A stretch of 64,000 bases of DNA from Candidatus Harrysmithiimonas galli. GTDB taxonomy: Bacteria > Bacillota > Bacilli > CAJFEE01. A program made the position numbers and the translations under genes. A model generated the notes under the pieces. That model searched no databases. It was not told the origin of the DNA and worked only from the letters and a program-made list of their open reading frames with translations. The stretch is from contig CAJFEE010000003.1 in assembly GCA_904373265.1 (NCBI GenBank), positions 124,001 to 188,000 of the forward strand, written 5' to 3'. Below, piece by piece: positions 36,345-46,113 of this stretch (position 1 is the first letter of the stretch; every line of letters starts with the position of its first letter).

Positions 36345-36498
36345 TTCTTATCCTTATAGCGATAACGGAATACCACTTTTGCCCTCCATTTATTCTGGGT
36401 CATATTACAAATTCCTTGATTTTATATGGCTTTTCATATGCGACAACAAACTCCCAGTAAGGGTCAAAAACAGCGTTTTACTGCATAACAGAACGAAA

Positions 36499-36540
36499 AA
36501 AACAGTGTGCATCGGCTTCCTTGTGATACACACTGTTTTC
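36499..36540. repeat. inverted repeat AACAGTGTG / CACACTGTT
   Basis: A nine-base perfect stem with a loop of about 19 bases in which GAT/ATC pairs extend the pairing. It lies near the end of the pycA gene on the opposite strand and could act as a terminator for either direction. Confidence 0.5.
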
Positions 36541-36623
36541 GTTGCAACTCTGTCTGTTCGTTTTCTTGTAAATACTTCCTTATAGGCGTTCATCTTTATT
36601 GGTAGATCACCTTTTTTGTTTAT

Positions 36624-39600
36624 TTATACTTTTTCAATTTCAACCAATAAATCTCCTGGTGTAATTTGTTCACCAGCCTTAACATGAACCGCCTTAATCT
36701 TACAGTGAAATGGTGCCTGTACAGTTGTCTCCATTTTCATAGCTTCTGTAACCATAATATGTTCACCACGTTTCACTACATCACCAACATTGGACAGGAC
36801 CTTCAAAACCGTTCCTGGCATAGTTGCTCCGATATGTTCCGGATTTGTGCTATCTGCCCTCATACGGCTTATATCAACAACTTTAATGCTTTCATCTTTT
36901 ACAAGCACTACACGCTGCTGACCATTCATTTCAAAATAAATACTGCGATAACCCTTTTCATCTGCATCTGTAATGGTTAAAAGTTTTACAATTAAAGTTT
37001 TTCCTTCTTCAATCTCAATTTCCAATTCTTCATGCAGATTCATACCATAAAAGAAGGTCGGAGTATCAAGTTTCGATAAATCACCAAACATATCCTGCTT
37101 TTTCATATAATCCAGAAACACCTTTGGATACAATGTATAAGCAATAACATCATTTTCTGATAAAGAACTTTTCTTGGTTTTTTCTGCCAGCTCGGTTTTT
37201 ACCTGTTCAAAATCAACTGGTTCAAGTAGCAAACCTGGGCGAACCTGAATTTCTTCCTTATCCTTTAAAATTACTTGTTTTAAGTCTTCTGGCCAACCAC
37301 CTGTTGGCTGCCCCAAATTACCTTGGAACATATCAATAACACTTGCAGGAAAATCAAGCGACATTCCTTTTTCAATAACAGACTGCTCGTCCAAATGGTT
37401 TTGAACCATAAATAATGCCATGTCCCCAACAACTTTAGAAGACGGTGTTACTTTAACAATATCTCCAAACATCAAATTGACACGAGCATACATATCTTTA
37501 ACTTCTTCCCAACGTTCTCCTAAACCGACACCTTTTGCCTGCTGTTGTAGATTGCTGTACTGTCCACCTGGCATTTCATGGACATAAACTTCTGTATGTG
37601 GTGCATTCATTCCACTTTCAAACGGTGCATAATATTTACGGACATCTTCCCAATAATACGAAAGCTTTTCTACATTTGCAATATCCATATCTGGGCATTT
37701 TTCATGTCCTTCAAGCGCATATAATAATGTATTGGCAGAAGGCTGTGAGGTTTGTCCAGCCATAGAAGTCAATGCAACATCGACCACATCAACACCAGCC
37801 TCAATAGCCTTCGTATACATGTAAATTCCATTTCCACTCGTATCATGTGTATGCAGATGAATTGGTAGATCAACCGCATCCTTTAACGCAGATACAAGAG
37901 TGTAGGCAGCCTGTGGTTTTAATAAGCCTGCCATATCCTTAATCGCCAAAATATGTGCTCCAGCTTTTTCCAATTCCTTTGCCATATTTACATAATATTG
38001 TAAATTATATTTGGTGCGAGTTGGATTACCGATATCACCAGTATAACATACAGCCGCTTCAGAAATTTTTTCGTTTTCTCGAACTGAATCAATGGCAACA
38101 CGCATATTTTCAATATAGTTCAGGCTATCAAAAATCCGAAACACATCAATTCCGTTTTTGGCTGATTGACGAACAAACTCTTTCACAACATTATCCGGAT
38201 AATTGGTATAACCCACTGCGTTCGAGCCTCGCAGCAGCATTTGAAATAAATGATTCGGAATTAAGTTTCTTAATGCCCGCAATCTTTCCCATGGATCTTC
38301 ATTTAAAAAGCGATATGCAACGTCAAAAGTTGCACCACCCCACATTTCCATTGAAAATAAATTCGGTATCATTTGCGAGGTCTGCTTGGCAATATGCAAC
38401 AGATCATAAGTTCGAATACGTGTTGCAAGCAAGGACTGATGTGCATCACGGAAGGTTGTATCTGTAAGCATAACTCGCTTTTGATTTTTCAGAAATTTAA
38501 CAACTCCTTCTGCACCTTCTGCATCTAAAATTTGTTTTAAGCCTGAAACCGTTGCATCTGGATTTTCCAAAGTTGGAATATGAATCTTATCAAAAATCGG
38601 TTTATTTTTCTTTTCAATCCCTGGAAAGCCATTTACTGTAACATTGGCAATATAATTAAGCATTTTTGTACCGCGATCCTTTGGTGTTGGGAATGAGAAT
38701 AATTCTGGATGCGAATCAATAAAAGTTGTATCATATGCTCCGGATAAAAACTTTTTATGCTCACAAACCTTCATTAAAAAAGGAATATTTGTTTTTAAAC
38801 CACGAATCCGAAACTCTGATAGATTCCGATACATTTTTTTCGCTGCAACCTCAAAAGTCATTCCCCATGTACACACCTTCACCAATAAGGAATCATAATA
38901 TGGGGTCACAACTGCACCAGCATAACCGCTTGCTGCATCTAGGCGAACACCAAAACCACCAGAAGAACGATATGCACTAATAATTCCCGCATCTGGCATA
39001 AAATTATTTAATGGATCCTCAGTTGTTACGCGTGCCTGAATAGCATAGCCATTTGTGCGAATATCCTCCTGCAAAGGAATCCCAACTGTTTGATCAAACA
39101 AACGATACCCCATAGCAATATACAATTGGCTTTGAACAATATCAATCCCAGTAACCATTTCGGTAATCGTATGCTCAACCTGAATCCGAGGATTGACTTC
39201 AATAAAATAGAAATCATCTCCAGACACCAAAAACTCAACTGTACCGGCATTCACATAACCAACACTCTCACAAACCTTTACTGCTGCATCGCAAATGCGG
39301 GCACGAAGATCTTCCTCCAATGAAATACTTGGTGCAATTTCCACTACCTTTTGATGACGTCGTTGAATTGAACAATCTCGATCCCATAGATGAACAATAT
39401 TACCATGTTCATCCCCTAAAATTTGTACTTCTATATGCTTAGGATTCTGAATCAGTTTTTCAACATATACTTCATCACTTCCAAAGGCTGCACGTGCCTC
39501 AGATTTTGCACGTTCAAACGCTTCTGGTAGTTCTTCTCTTGTAAAAACTGCACGCATACCACGACCACCGCCGCCTAAAGCTGCCTTTAACATCACAGGA

Positions 39601-40076
39601 AATCCATATGTATCTCCAAAATCCATCGCTTCTTCTAAAGAAGACACTGGACCATCGGTTCCCGGAATAACTGGAATTCCAGCTAAAATGGCCTGTTCTT
39701 TGGCCTTTACTTTATCCCCAAATACGTCCAAATGCTTTAATTTCGGGCCAACAAGAATGATACCTTCTTCTTCCAGTCGAGTAGCAAAATCAATGTTCTC
39801 AGATAAAAAGCCATATCCCGGATGAATGGCATCTACATGATGTTTTTTCGCAATTCGAATAATATCTTCAATATCCAAATAAGCATCAATCGGCTTTTTT
39901 CCCTCACCAACCATATACGCCTCATCGGCTTTAAATCTGTGCAATGAACTTGAATCTTCTTTTGAATAAATTCCAACTGTACGGATATCTAACTCTGTGC
40001 ATGCACGAAAAATACGAATCGCAATTTCACCACGGTTGGCAACAAGAACCTTTTTAATTGGTTTTAATTTTTTCAT
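36624..40076 (-). CDS. pycA: pyruvate carboxylase
   Basis: A 1150-residue biotin enzyme making oxaloacetate from pyruvate and bicarbonate, cytoplasmic tetramer. Domains in order: biotin carboxylase (about 5-455, KKVLVANRGEIAIRIFRAC, GGGGRGMRAV), carboxyltransferase (about 535-800, MLTDTTFRDAHQSLLATR, metal site HLHTHDTSG), the linker/allosteric region, and a biotinyl domain ending with TEAMKMETTV, whose Lys carries biotin. ATG 40076 follows AAGGGGGAT. It lies directly downstream of ftsW as in Bacillus. Confidence 0.97.
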   Translation of the reverse strand: MKKLKPIKKVLVANRGEIAIRIFRACTELDIRTVGIYSKEDSSSLHRFKADEAYMVGEGKKPIDAYLDIEDIIRIAKKHHVDAIHPGYGFLSENIDFATRLEEEGIILVGPKLKHLDVFGDKVKAKEQAILAGIPVIPGTDGPVSSLEEAMDFGDTYGFPVMLKAALGGGGRGMRAVFTREELPEAFERAKSEARAAFGSDEVYVEKLIQNPKHIEVQILGDEHGNIVHLWDRDCSIQRRHQKVVEIAPSISLEEDLRARICDAAVKVCESVGYVNAGTVEFLVSGDDFYFIEVNPRIQVEHTITEMVTGIDIVQSQLYIAMGYRLFDQTVGIPLQEDIRTNGYAIQARVTTEDPLNNFMPDAGIISAYRSSGGFGVRLDAASGYAGAVVTPYYDSLLVKVCTWGMTFEVAAKKMYRNLSEFRIRGLKTNIPFLMKVCEHKKFLSGAYDTTFIDSHPELFSFPTPKDRGTKMLNYIANVTVNGFPGIEKKNKPIFDKIHIPTLENPDATVSGLKQILDAEGAEGVVKFLKNQKRVMLTDTTFRDAHQSLLATRIRTYDLLHIAKQTSQMIPNLFSMEMWGGATFDVAYRFLNEDPWERLRALRNLIPNHLFQMLLRGSNAVGYTNYPDNVVKEFVRQSAKNGIDVFRIFDSLNYIENMRVAIDSVRENEKISEAAVCYTGDIGNPTRTKYNLQYYVNMAKELEKAGAHILAIKDMAGLLKPQAAYTLVSALKDAVDLPIHLHTHDTSGNGIYMYTKAIEAGVDVVDVALTSMAGQTSQPSANTLLYALEGHEKCPDMDIANVEKLSYYWEDVRKYYAPFESGMNAPHTEVYVHEMPGGQYSNLQQQAKGVGLGERWEEVKDMYARVNLMFGDIVKVTPSSKVVGDMALFMVQNHLDEQSVIEKGMSLDFPASVIDMFQGNLGQPTGGWPEDLKQVILKDKEEIQVRPGLLLEPVDFEQVKTELAEKTKKSSLSENDVIAYTLYPKVFLDYMKKQDMFGDLSKLDTPTFFYGMNLHEELEIEIEEGKTLIVKLLTITDADEKGYRSIYFEMNGQQRVVLVKDESIKVVDISRMRADSTNPEHIGATMPGTVLKVLSNVGDVVKRGEHIMVTEAMKMETTVQAPFHCKIKAVHVKAGEQITPGDLLVEIEKV

Positions 40077-40441
40077 TCTTATCCCCCTTAATGTTTTATT
40101 TATAATCAAAATTTATATAAAAAATAGCGAACCGTTTGATTCTGCTATTTATTTCCAAAAAGCTGTAAGCATAAATGCAGGCAGATATCTTTTATTTTGG
40201 AAATGAAATCTATCCACAAAAATAAACCAGCAATTCAAACAAAACTTTGAAGGAACAAAATCCTTTTATTTATTTTTTAATAAAGTAAATCTATTTTTAG
40301 TTAATTTCGAAATAATATTTACGGCAAACTCACTTTAATACAATTTTACAGCAAAATATTTCTTTTTACCCTTTTTATCATTGATTAAGAAAAAAAGCAA
40401 AAATTTCTTTCATCCCATATCATTTGATTTGCAGCCTACAA
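40077..40441. other. leader of pycA / gap after ftsW
   Basis: AT-rich, no gene. It must hold the pycA promoter and any ftsW terminator, but I see neither a convincing promoter nor a strong hairpin. Confidence 0.4.
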
Positions 40442-41575
40442 TCAACCATTTCTTTTTTTATCTAAAGCCATTCGATTTTGTAAGGAAATATTTAGCAAGA
40501 TTCCCGCACCGATTAAGCATACAAGTAAAGAAGATCCACCATAGCTAATAAAAGGTAAAGGAACTCCTGTTAAAGGAATTCGTTGTGATAAACCGCCTAA
40601 ATTAACTAGAGCTTGAAAACCAATCATACAACTAATTCCTACAGCCAATAAGCTTCCAAAAGCATCTTTACACCGCCATGCTGTATAAAACCCGATCGAA
40701 ATAATAGATAACAATAAAAGAAAAACCAATGTTACACCGAAAACTCCCGTTTCCTCAGCAATAACAGCTAAAATAAAATCTGTATAAGCCTCTGGCAAAT
40801 AACCATTTGTTTTTTGAATACTCGCGCCAAGTCCTAATCCTTCAACCCCTCCATTTCCTAAAGCCATGAAAGAACTGCTTAGCTGCAAACCACTCCCTAA
40901 TGGATCATCAAAAGGATTTTCTGTAAACGAGACAATTCGATTTCGCTGCACATCAGAAATTGTATGAAAGAGTATAAAAGATGAACCTACACCAATTCCC
41001 AATAGGATCAAAAGCAATTTTATAATTTTTGTACCTGAACAAATCGTCAATGCCATCGCAATTAAAGCAATTAAGGCAGCTGTACCTAGATCATTCTGAA
41101 AATAAATCAATAAAAATACAAATATACAAACCAATGCAGGTGCTGCAAAAGATTCAACTAAATTATTAATCTTAGATTGTTTATTTGTAATCACAGCCGC
41201 CATATAAATAATAATTGCCAATTTTACAAATTCACTTGGCTGCAACCCAAACAACCAACTTGTTGCACCATTTTGCTCATCAGCAAACAATAAAGTTGCA
41301 AATAACATTATAAAAACAATAAACAATATTAGTAAAACAAACTGTCCTTTTTTCAATAACTGATACGGAAAAAGGGAAAGTAATAACATAAATGCAATTC
41401 CTGCAAGCATAATCATGAATTGCCTTTTTAAAAAATAATCTGACTCTAAATCTGCTCGGAAAATAATGGATGCTTCAGAACTTGCAGAATAGACAAAAAT
41501 TAAACCGAAAAAAGAAATTGTTAAAATAATAAGTAATAATGGTATATTATAATTTCTATATAACTTTCGAATCAT
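40442..41575 (-). CDS. ftsW: FtsW/RodA/SpoVE family peptidoglycan glycosyltransferase
   Basis: A 377-residue SEDS protein with about ten membrane segments. It polymerises septal peptidoglycan with a partner class B PBP. Signatures: GLIFVYSASS early, NGATSWL and LQPSEFVKLAIIIYMA, YFQNDLGTAALI (catalytic Asp region), and the end GGLSQRIPLTGVPLPFISYGGSS. Its position next to ylaN and pycA identifies it as FtsW rather than RodA or SpoVE. ATG 41575 is preceded by a G-rich GGGGGC. Confidence 0.92.
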   Translation of the reverse strand: MIRKLYRNYNIPLLLIILTISFFGLIFVYSASSEASIIFRADLESDYFLKRQFMIMLAGIAFMLLLSLFPYQLLKKGQFVLLILFIVFIMLFATLLFADEQNGATSWLFGLQPSEFVKLAIIIYMAAVITNKQSKINNLVESFAAPALVCIFVFLLIYFQNDLGTAALIALIAMALTICSGTKIIKLLLILLGIGVGSSFILFHTISDVQRNRIVSFTENPFDDPLGSGLQLSSSFMALGNGGVEGLGLGASIQKTNGYLPEAYTDFILAVIAEETGVFGVTLVFLLLLSIISIGFYTAWRCKDAFGSLLAVGISCMIGFQALVNLGGLSQRIPLTGVPLPFISYGGSSLLVCLIGAGILLNISLQNRMALDKKRNG

Positions 41576-41611
41576 TATGCAAGCCCCCAAATAAAAAACA
41601 CTTAAAAAAAT

Positions 41612-41644
41612 AAAAACTCAAGTGAAAATACCTAGAGTTTTTAC
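41612..41644 (-). terminator. terminator overlapping the ylaN stop
   Basis: AAAAACTC / GAGTTTTT stem with a 15-base loop and a T-rich minus-strand tail. It overlaps the end of ylaN and would reduce read-through into ftsW. Confidence 0.6.
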
Positions 41645-41916
41645 TTTGTAAACTGGTCATATAAAACAGATAATTTATGCTCAAGAGAAGACATAATCTG
41701 TTTTCCTTCTTCTTCCTCTAACACACCTAATCGTATCGCAAAATCAATTTGTCTTGACAAACCGAACATTTGCGTATCTAATACTTCTTCATACAAGGGA
41801 CATTGTGGCATAGTAAGATGTCCGATCTGTACATTAATTAATTGCGAAATTTTTTCAGAATCTTCTTGAATTAATTGCATGGCATCTTTCTTCAGCATAT
41901 CAAAGCTTTTCACCAC
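41641..41916 (-). CDS. ylaN: YlaN family protein (UPF0358)
   Basis: A 91-residue helical protein. [20 protein letters not shown], then [13 protein letters not shown], are nearly invariant in YlaN. In Bacillus and Staphylococcus YlaN matters under low iron and has been linked to iron binding and Fur control. It precedes ftsW, as in Bacillus. Confidence 0.93.
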   Translation of the reverse strand: MVKSFDMLKKDAMQLIQEDSEKISQLINVQIGHLTMPQCPLYEEVLDTQMFGLSRQIDFAIRLGVLEEEEGKQIMSSLEHKLSVLYDQFTK

Positions 41917-42054
41917 GAACCCTCCAGTACATAATAGTTACATATTTAATATATCTACTTTATTTTTTAATTGCAACTATAAAATATGATTTTCCAATAA
42001 CTGCAATGTATGCTTTAACTCCAGATATCCAATAATTAATATTAAAGAAAGTTT

Positions 42055-42084
42055 TTGTCCCATTTCTGTCATTCATGCTATACT
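42055..42084 (+). promoter_or_regulatory. candidate promoter of ylaI-corA
   Basis: TTGTCC (42055-42060), an 18-base spacer, then TATACT (42079-42084), about 42 bases before the ylaI start. Confidence 0.6.
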
Positions 42085-42126
42085 AGAAAGGTAAATTTGT
42101 AATATTTGTGGAAAGGAATTAACAAA

Positions 42127-42327
42127 ATGAAAGCCAGATGTATCCTATGTGAACAAATTGACATCCTTGACGATAACAGCATTGAAGCAAAGAAATTAAA
42201 AAATCACCCGATTTCTACTTATATGTGTACAAATTGTTCTGCTAAAATTACTACTCAAACCCAAAAAAGAATGTCAAATAAGCAATATATGGTATACAAA
42301 GGAGATACTCAAACCAATATTTTATAG
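42127..42327 (+). CDS. ylaI: YlaI family zinc-ribbon-like protein
   Basis: A 66-residue protein with two CxxC pairs, CILC near residue 5 and CTNC near 37, probably binding zinc. MKARCILCEQIDIL and NHPISTYMC match YlaI (DUF2197) of Bacillus. ATG 42127 has AAAGGA about nine bases upstream. Function unknown. It is followed 21 bases later by the corA-like gene. Confidence 0.85.
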   Translation: MKARCILCEQIDILDDNSIEAKKLKNHPISTYMCTNCSAKITTQTQKRMSNKQYMVYKGDTQTNIL

Positions 42328-42348
42328 TTTTAAAAAGGAGGAAATCTT

Positions 42349-43290
42349 ATGTTGCATATTTTTTCTTCTGATTATACCGGAAAACTTCGTGAATGTTCAG
42401 AGGTTAAACCTGGAAGCTGGATCCATATGACCAATCCAAATCATGATGAGATCAACCAGATGGTTGAACAATTAAATTTGGAACCGGACTTTATTAAAGA
42501 TCCATTGGATGATGAAGAACGATCTAGAATTGAACGTGAAGACGACAATCTTTTAATTATTGTAGACATCCCAACATACAGTCATGATGTAGAAGGACAG
42601 GCCACTTATTCTACAATTCCTCTTGGTATTATTATTACAAAAGATCATTTTGTCACCATTTGTTTAGAGGAAAATCCAATATTTGAACGGTTTATATACA
42701 ATCGAATTAAAGGATTTTATACATTTAAAAAAACGCGGTTTGCTTTTCAATTATTATATGCAATTTCTGCATATTATTTAAGATACTTAAAAGCCATTAA
42801 TCGGAAAACAGGTGAAATTGAAACTTCTCTTTATAAATCAATGAAAAACGAAGAACTGTTTTATTTGCTTTCATTAGAAAAGAGTCTGGTCTATTTTACA
42901 ACCTCACTAAAATCAAACAATATTATTATGCAGAAATTGCTTAAAAATGAATATTTAAAAATGTATGAGGACGATCAAGAACTATTAGAAGATGTAATTA
43001 TTGAATATCGACAAGCCATTGAAATGGCTGAAACTTATTCAAACATCTTAAATGGTATGATAGATGTATTTGCCTCTGTTATTAATAATAATGTAAACAA
43101 CGTTATGAAATTGCTAGCTTCCATAACCATTATCCTTTCCTTACCTACAATGGTCGCAAGTTTTTTTGGTATGAACTTACTACTTCCTATTACAGAATCA
43201 AACCCTTATGGTTTCTATATTATTTTAGGTGTAGCCTTTTTTTTATCCTTGACTGCGGCATTTTTATTTTGGAGAAAAAACTATTTATAA
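42349..43290 (+). CDS. corA: CorA family divalent cation transporter
   Basis: A 313-residue pentameric channel-type transporter for Mg2+ or other divalent cations. The long cytoplasmic helical part covers about 1-250. Two C-terminal membrane helices follow, with the selectivity motif GMN in FFGMNLLLP and a basic tail RKNYL. AAGGAGG precedes the ATG. Mg2+, Co2+ and other ions cannot be told apart by sequence. Confidence 0.9.
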   Translation: MLHIFSSDYTGKLRECSEVKPGSWIHMTNPNHDEINQMVEQLNLEPDFIKDPLDDEERSRIEREDDNLLIIVDIPTYSHDVEGQATYSTIPLGIIITKDHFVTICLEENPIFERFIYNRIKGFYTFKKTRFAFQLLYAISAYYLRYLKAINRKTGEIETSLYKSMKNEELFYLLSLEKSLVYFTTSLKSNNIIMQKLLKNEYLKMYEDDQELLEDVIIEYRQAIEMAETYSNILNGMIDVFASVINNNVNNVMKLLASITIILSLPTMVASFFGMNLLLPITESNPYGFYIILGVAFFLSLTAAFLFWRKNYL

Positions 43291-43684
43291 AACAATGGAA
43301 AGACAAAAAACTCTACCTTTATTTGAGAAATATCCTTTATAGAGAGCAAATAAAGGTATAAATAAACGATAACTGACTCTGGCTGTACTCGATCCTTTTG
43401 ATTTTAACACCGAATCATTCTCTATGTGATATATTTTCTAGGGGTTACCTAAATATGGAAAAACGATACGAAAATCAACTTGTATTTCACTCATTATATG
43501 TTTAATAATCTTTTCTTTATGGATAAATCGCTTATTTATCTAAAAAATAAGAGAAAATATGATTTTATTCTGTATACAACAACAAATGAAACAAGAAATG
43601 CTCACAAAAACCAGTAAAGGTTTTTTGTGAGCATTTCTTGTTTCACTTTGCTTCAAACTAAAAAATTATTTTATTGCAATTTTT
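43291..43684. other. intergenic region with two terminators
   Basis: No gene. It holds a corA-side hairpin (ACCTTTATTTG / CAAATAAAGGT, about 43315-43357) and the strong hairpin at 43588-43644. Confidence 0.55.
43588..43644. terminator. strong bidirectional terminator
   Basis: A near-perfect stem of about 22 base pairs (GAAACAAGAAATGCTCACAA against its complement) with a loop of about ten bases. It lies between convergent corA and the glutathione peroxidase gene. Confidence 0.85.
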
Positions 43685-44236
43685 TTAATGGCTGGTGAGT
43701 ACATCTACAATTTTTTGTTCAAAATTCATTGGATAACAATTACTTTCAAATCTTTCTAGAGGTTGCCCATTTGCCCCAATTAAAAATTTTGTAAAATTCC
43801 ATTTAATCACATTTCCCACTGCGTATTCTGGTTGTTTTTCACGAATCATCATTTCTAGCAACCGATCTGCTGCACTGTCAGTAAATCCTTGAAATGGTAA
43901 AGCGGCATTTAAATATGAAAATAAAGGATGTGCATGGGGACCATTGACATCAATTTTTTCAAATACTGGGAAATCAACACCATAATTTAGCTTACAAAAT
44001 TCAACTGCATTGGCTCCATCTCCAGGCTGTTGCTCACCAAATTGGTTACATGGAAAACCTAAAACTATAAAATCTTGACTTTGATACTTTCTATATAACT
44101 TTTCCAAATCTTCTAATTGTGGAGTAAAAGTACACTTACTTGCAATATTCACGATTAATAGCGTTTTTCCTTTGAATCTTTCTAATAAAATGGTCTGTCC
44201 TTTTGGTGTCTGCACCTCATATTCATAAATACTCAT
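43685..44236 (-). CDS. bsaA: glutathione peroxidase family (Cys-type thiol peroxidase)
   Basis: A 183-residue thioredoxin-fold peroxidase. NIASKCTFTPQ has Cys35 in the place of selenocysteine, FPCNQFGEQQPG holds the Gln of the catalytic set, and VIKWNFTKFLI the Trp and Asn. Bacterial Cys-type members generally use thioredoxin and reduce hydroperoxides. It borders the acyl-CoA/fix cluster but is separated by a terminator. Confidence 0.93.
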   Translation of the reverse strand: MSIYEYEVQTPKGQTILLERFKGKTLLIVNIASKCTFTPQLEDLEKLYRKYQSQDFIVLGFPCNQFGEQQPGDGANAVEFCKLNYGVDFPVFEKIDVNGPHAHPLFSYLNAALPFQGFTDSAADRLLEMMIREKQPEYAVGNVIKWNFTKFLIGANGQPLERFESNCYPMNFEQKIVDVLTSH

Positions 44237-44303
44237 TTATCTCATCCTGCTTTCTAATTTGTTCTATGCATATTATAACAAACAATCTAGCTGATTTAAA
44301 ACA

Positions 44304-44332
44304 AAAAAGACTGAGGCAATTTCTATGCCTCA
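44304..44332 (-). terminator. terminator of fixABCX
   Basis: TGAGGCA / TGCCTCA with a seven-base loop, followed on the minus strand by GTCTTTTTTGTTTT, just after the fixX stop. Confidence 0.85.
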
Positions 44333-44343
44333 ATCCATTTCAT

Positions 44344-44628
44344 CTAACCTAAACGAAAAACGATACCGTGTCCGCCTTTTGGATATTCCCATTTTACATT
44401 TTCATACGGACATCCAATACGACAGCTCCCACATTCATGACAACCTTCATAGCCAACTTGCATACGATCATTTTCCCATTTATATACTTCTCCTGGACAG
44501 AATAATGTACATAACTTATCCGCACATTTTTCACGGCAAATATTTTCATCAATAATATGCAGATGCGATTTTGTATCTGCATTAAAACGAATTGAATATT
44601 GTTTTTGTTCTAATGTAGACTTTGACAT
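44344..44628 (-). CDS. fixX: FixX ferredoxin-like protein
   Basis: A 94-residue iron-sulfur protein. CHECGSCRIGCPYENVKW gives a [4Fe-4S] set together with CADKLCTLFCP upstream. It is the small subunit accompanying FixC/ETF-QO and passes electrons between flavin and quinone or ferredoxin. ATG 44628 overlaps the fixC stop (TAATG) with GGTGATG before it, so translation is coupled. Confidence 0.93.
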   Translation of the reverse strand: MSKSTLEQKQYSIRFNADTKSHLHIIDENICREKCADKLCTLFCPGEVYKWENDRMQVGYEGCHECGSCRIGCPYENVKWEYPKGGHGIVFRLG

Positions 44629-45935
44629 TATTTCATCACCTTCCAAACACGATATAAATCTTTCGCAAGCTTAATTTTTCCACCAAATGAATTTAGGCCA
44701 GCACGTTCCATAATATTTTTTTGCTTTTGCCATTTTGTTTGCCCATCAACCGTAAACAATTCACGTAATGCCATATTCATCATTGGTAAATAATTTTCAA
44801 AATAACGCGGATTCTCATCCAAGTAATGTGCAGTATCCTTATATTTTTTCAAATCCTGTCCAACAAAGCTACTCATTAATTTTTCACGATAAGGGGACAA
44901 AGCGGATTTCGAATAATCTTCACGTTCTTTTGCTTGAATAATGGTTTCAGCCGCCAAACGACCCGATTTCATTGCTAAGTTCGAACCTTCACGATGAATC
45001 CCATTAACCAAGCCCGCTGCATCTCCAACAAGTACAACACCGTCTTCAACCAATTCTGGAATATAATTGTATCCACCTTCAGGAATTAAATGAGCAAGAT
45101 ATTCTGCTGTTTCTCCACCTTGAATATAATGACGAACAGCTGGATGACTTTTTAATGCATCTAATAGTTCATACGGTCTCAAACGATGTTGAATCATTCC
45201 GTTTAATAAAGTACCAACACCAATACTTACACTGTCTTTATTAGAATAAATAAATGCTGTACCCATAATAGATTTCGTACTTTCTCCAAACAATTCAATT
45301 GTACAGCCTTGATTTGGACCTTCTAAACCAAAACGATCTTCAACAGTCTTTTGATCCAATTTAATAATTTCCATTGCAGCTAGTGCAACATGTGATGGTT
45401 TAATTTTATCACGCATACCCAATTGTTTTGCCAAAAGTGAATTTACACCGTCAGCAACTACAACAACATCACATCTTAGCTCTCCATCTGGACGATCCGT
45501 GCGAATCCCTACAACCTTATTGTTTTCAATAATACAATCAGTTACAACTGTTTCATTAATTAAGAGAACCCCTTGTTCTACCGCTTTTCCAGAAAACCAT
45601 TGATCAAATTTTGAACGCATAACAGAAAAACAGTTGTACGGAGGCTCAGCCCACCCTATATCTTTATGACCAATTGTAACACCTGATCTTTCATCCAAAA
45701 TCATATAACGCTGTTCAGTAATTGGACGCTCAACTACACCTTTTTCCTCCCAGAAGTTTGGAACCATTTCTTCTACCGCATTTCGATAAATAATTCCCCC
45801 CATAACGTTTTTCGCACCAGGATATTCACCGCGCTCAATTAATGCAACCTTTAAACCAGCCTTTGCAAGCTCAAAAGAACATGAAATTCCCGCTGGTCCT
45901 GCGCCTACAACAATGACATCGAATTTTTCTGACAT
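44628..45935 (-). CDS. fixC: FixC flavoprotein (ETF-quinone oxidoreductase family)
   Basis: A 435-residue FAD protein. VVGAGPAGISCSFELAKAG at the N-terminus binds FAD, and VVLVGDAAGLVNGIHREGSN is the second FAD motif. With FixA, FixB and FixX it forms a complex that, in studied diazotrophs and anaerobes, bifurcates electrons from NADH to quinone and ferredoxin or flavodoxin. It follows fixB after a 178-base gap with a possible hairpin (CTATCAG/CTGATAG). Confidence 0.93.
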   Translation of the reverse strand: MSEKFDVIVVGAGPAGISCSFELAKAGLKVALIERGEYPGAKNVMGGIIYRNAVEEMVPNFWEEKGVVERPITEQRYMILDERSGVTIGHKDIGWAEPPYNCFSVMRSKFDQWFSGKAVEQGVLLINETVVTDCIIENNKVVGIRTDRPDGELRCDVVVVADGVNSLLAKQLGMRDKIKPSHVALAAMEIIKLDQKTVEDRFGLEGPNQGCTIELFGESTKSIMGTAFIYSNKDSVSIGVGTLLNGMIQHRLRPYELLDALKSHPAVRHYIQGGETAEYLAHLIPEGGYNYIPELVEDGVVLVGDAAGLVNGIHREGSNLAMKSGRLAAETIIQAKEREDYSKSALSPYREKLMSSFVGQDLKKYKDTAHYLDENPRYFENYLPMMNMALRELFTVDGQTKWQKQKNIMERAGLNSFGGKIKLAKDLYRVWKVMK

Positions 45936-46113
45936 AATTTTTCGTTGACAGACTTACTATGATAAGTTGCTTACCTCAACATACCTGAAGAACCTTTTCT
46001 TCTTCATTTGGTTATGGCACCGCAAGTATGCTATCAGCTAAAAATATACAAACACTGATAGTCAGTCAACTTCCTCCCCTCAATTATTAACCATTCTTTT
46101 CATGATTCAAAAA

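Larger units (their letters stand above)
35562..36623. other. mosaic of gene fragments, probable mobile-element scraps
   Basis: About 1 kb with short open frames but no complete recognisable gene. It includes a 51-codon frame at 35957-36112, a fragment at 36167-36316 and two stable hairpins at 36302-36345 and about 36499-36540. Base composition shifts around 36.15-36.55 kb towards higher GC, unlike the flanks. Confidence 0.45.

Noticed and set aside
45936..46113. an 11-codon TTG-started frame with a strong GGGGAGG between fixB and fixC
   Set aside because: Too short to support as a gene. The Shine-Dalgarno-like sequence may be chance or part of an RNA element.
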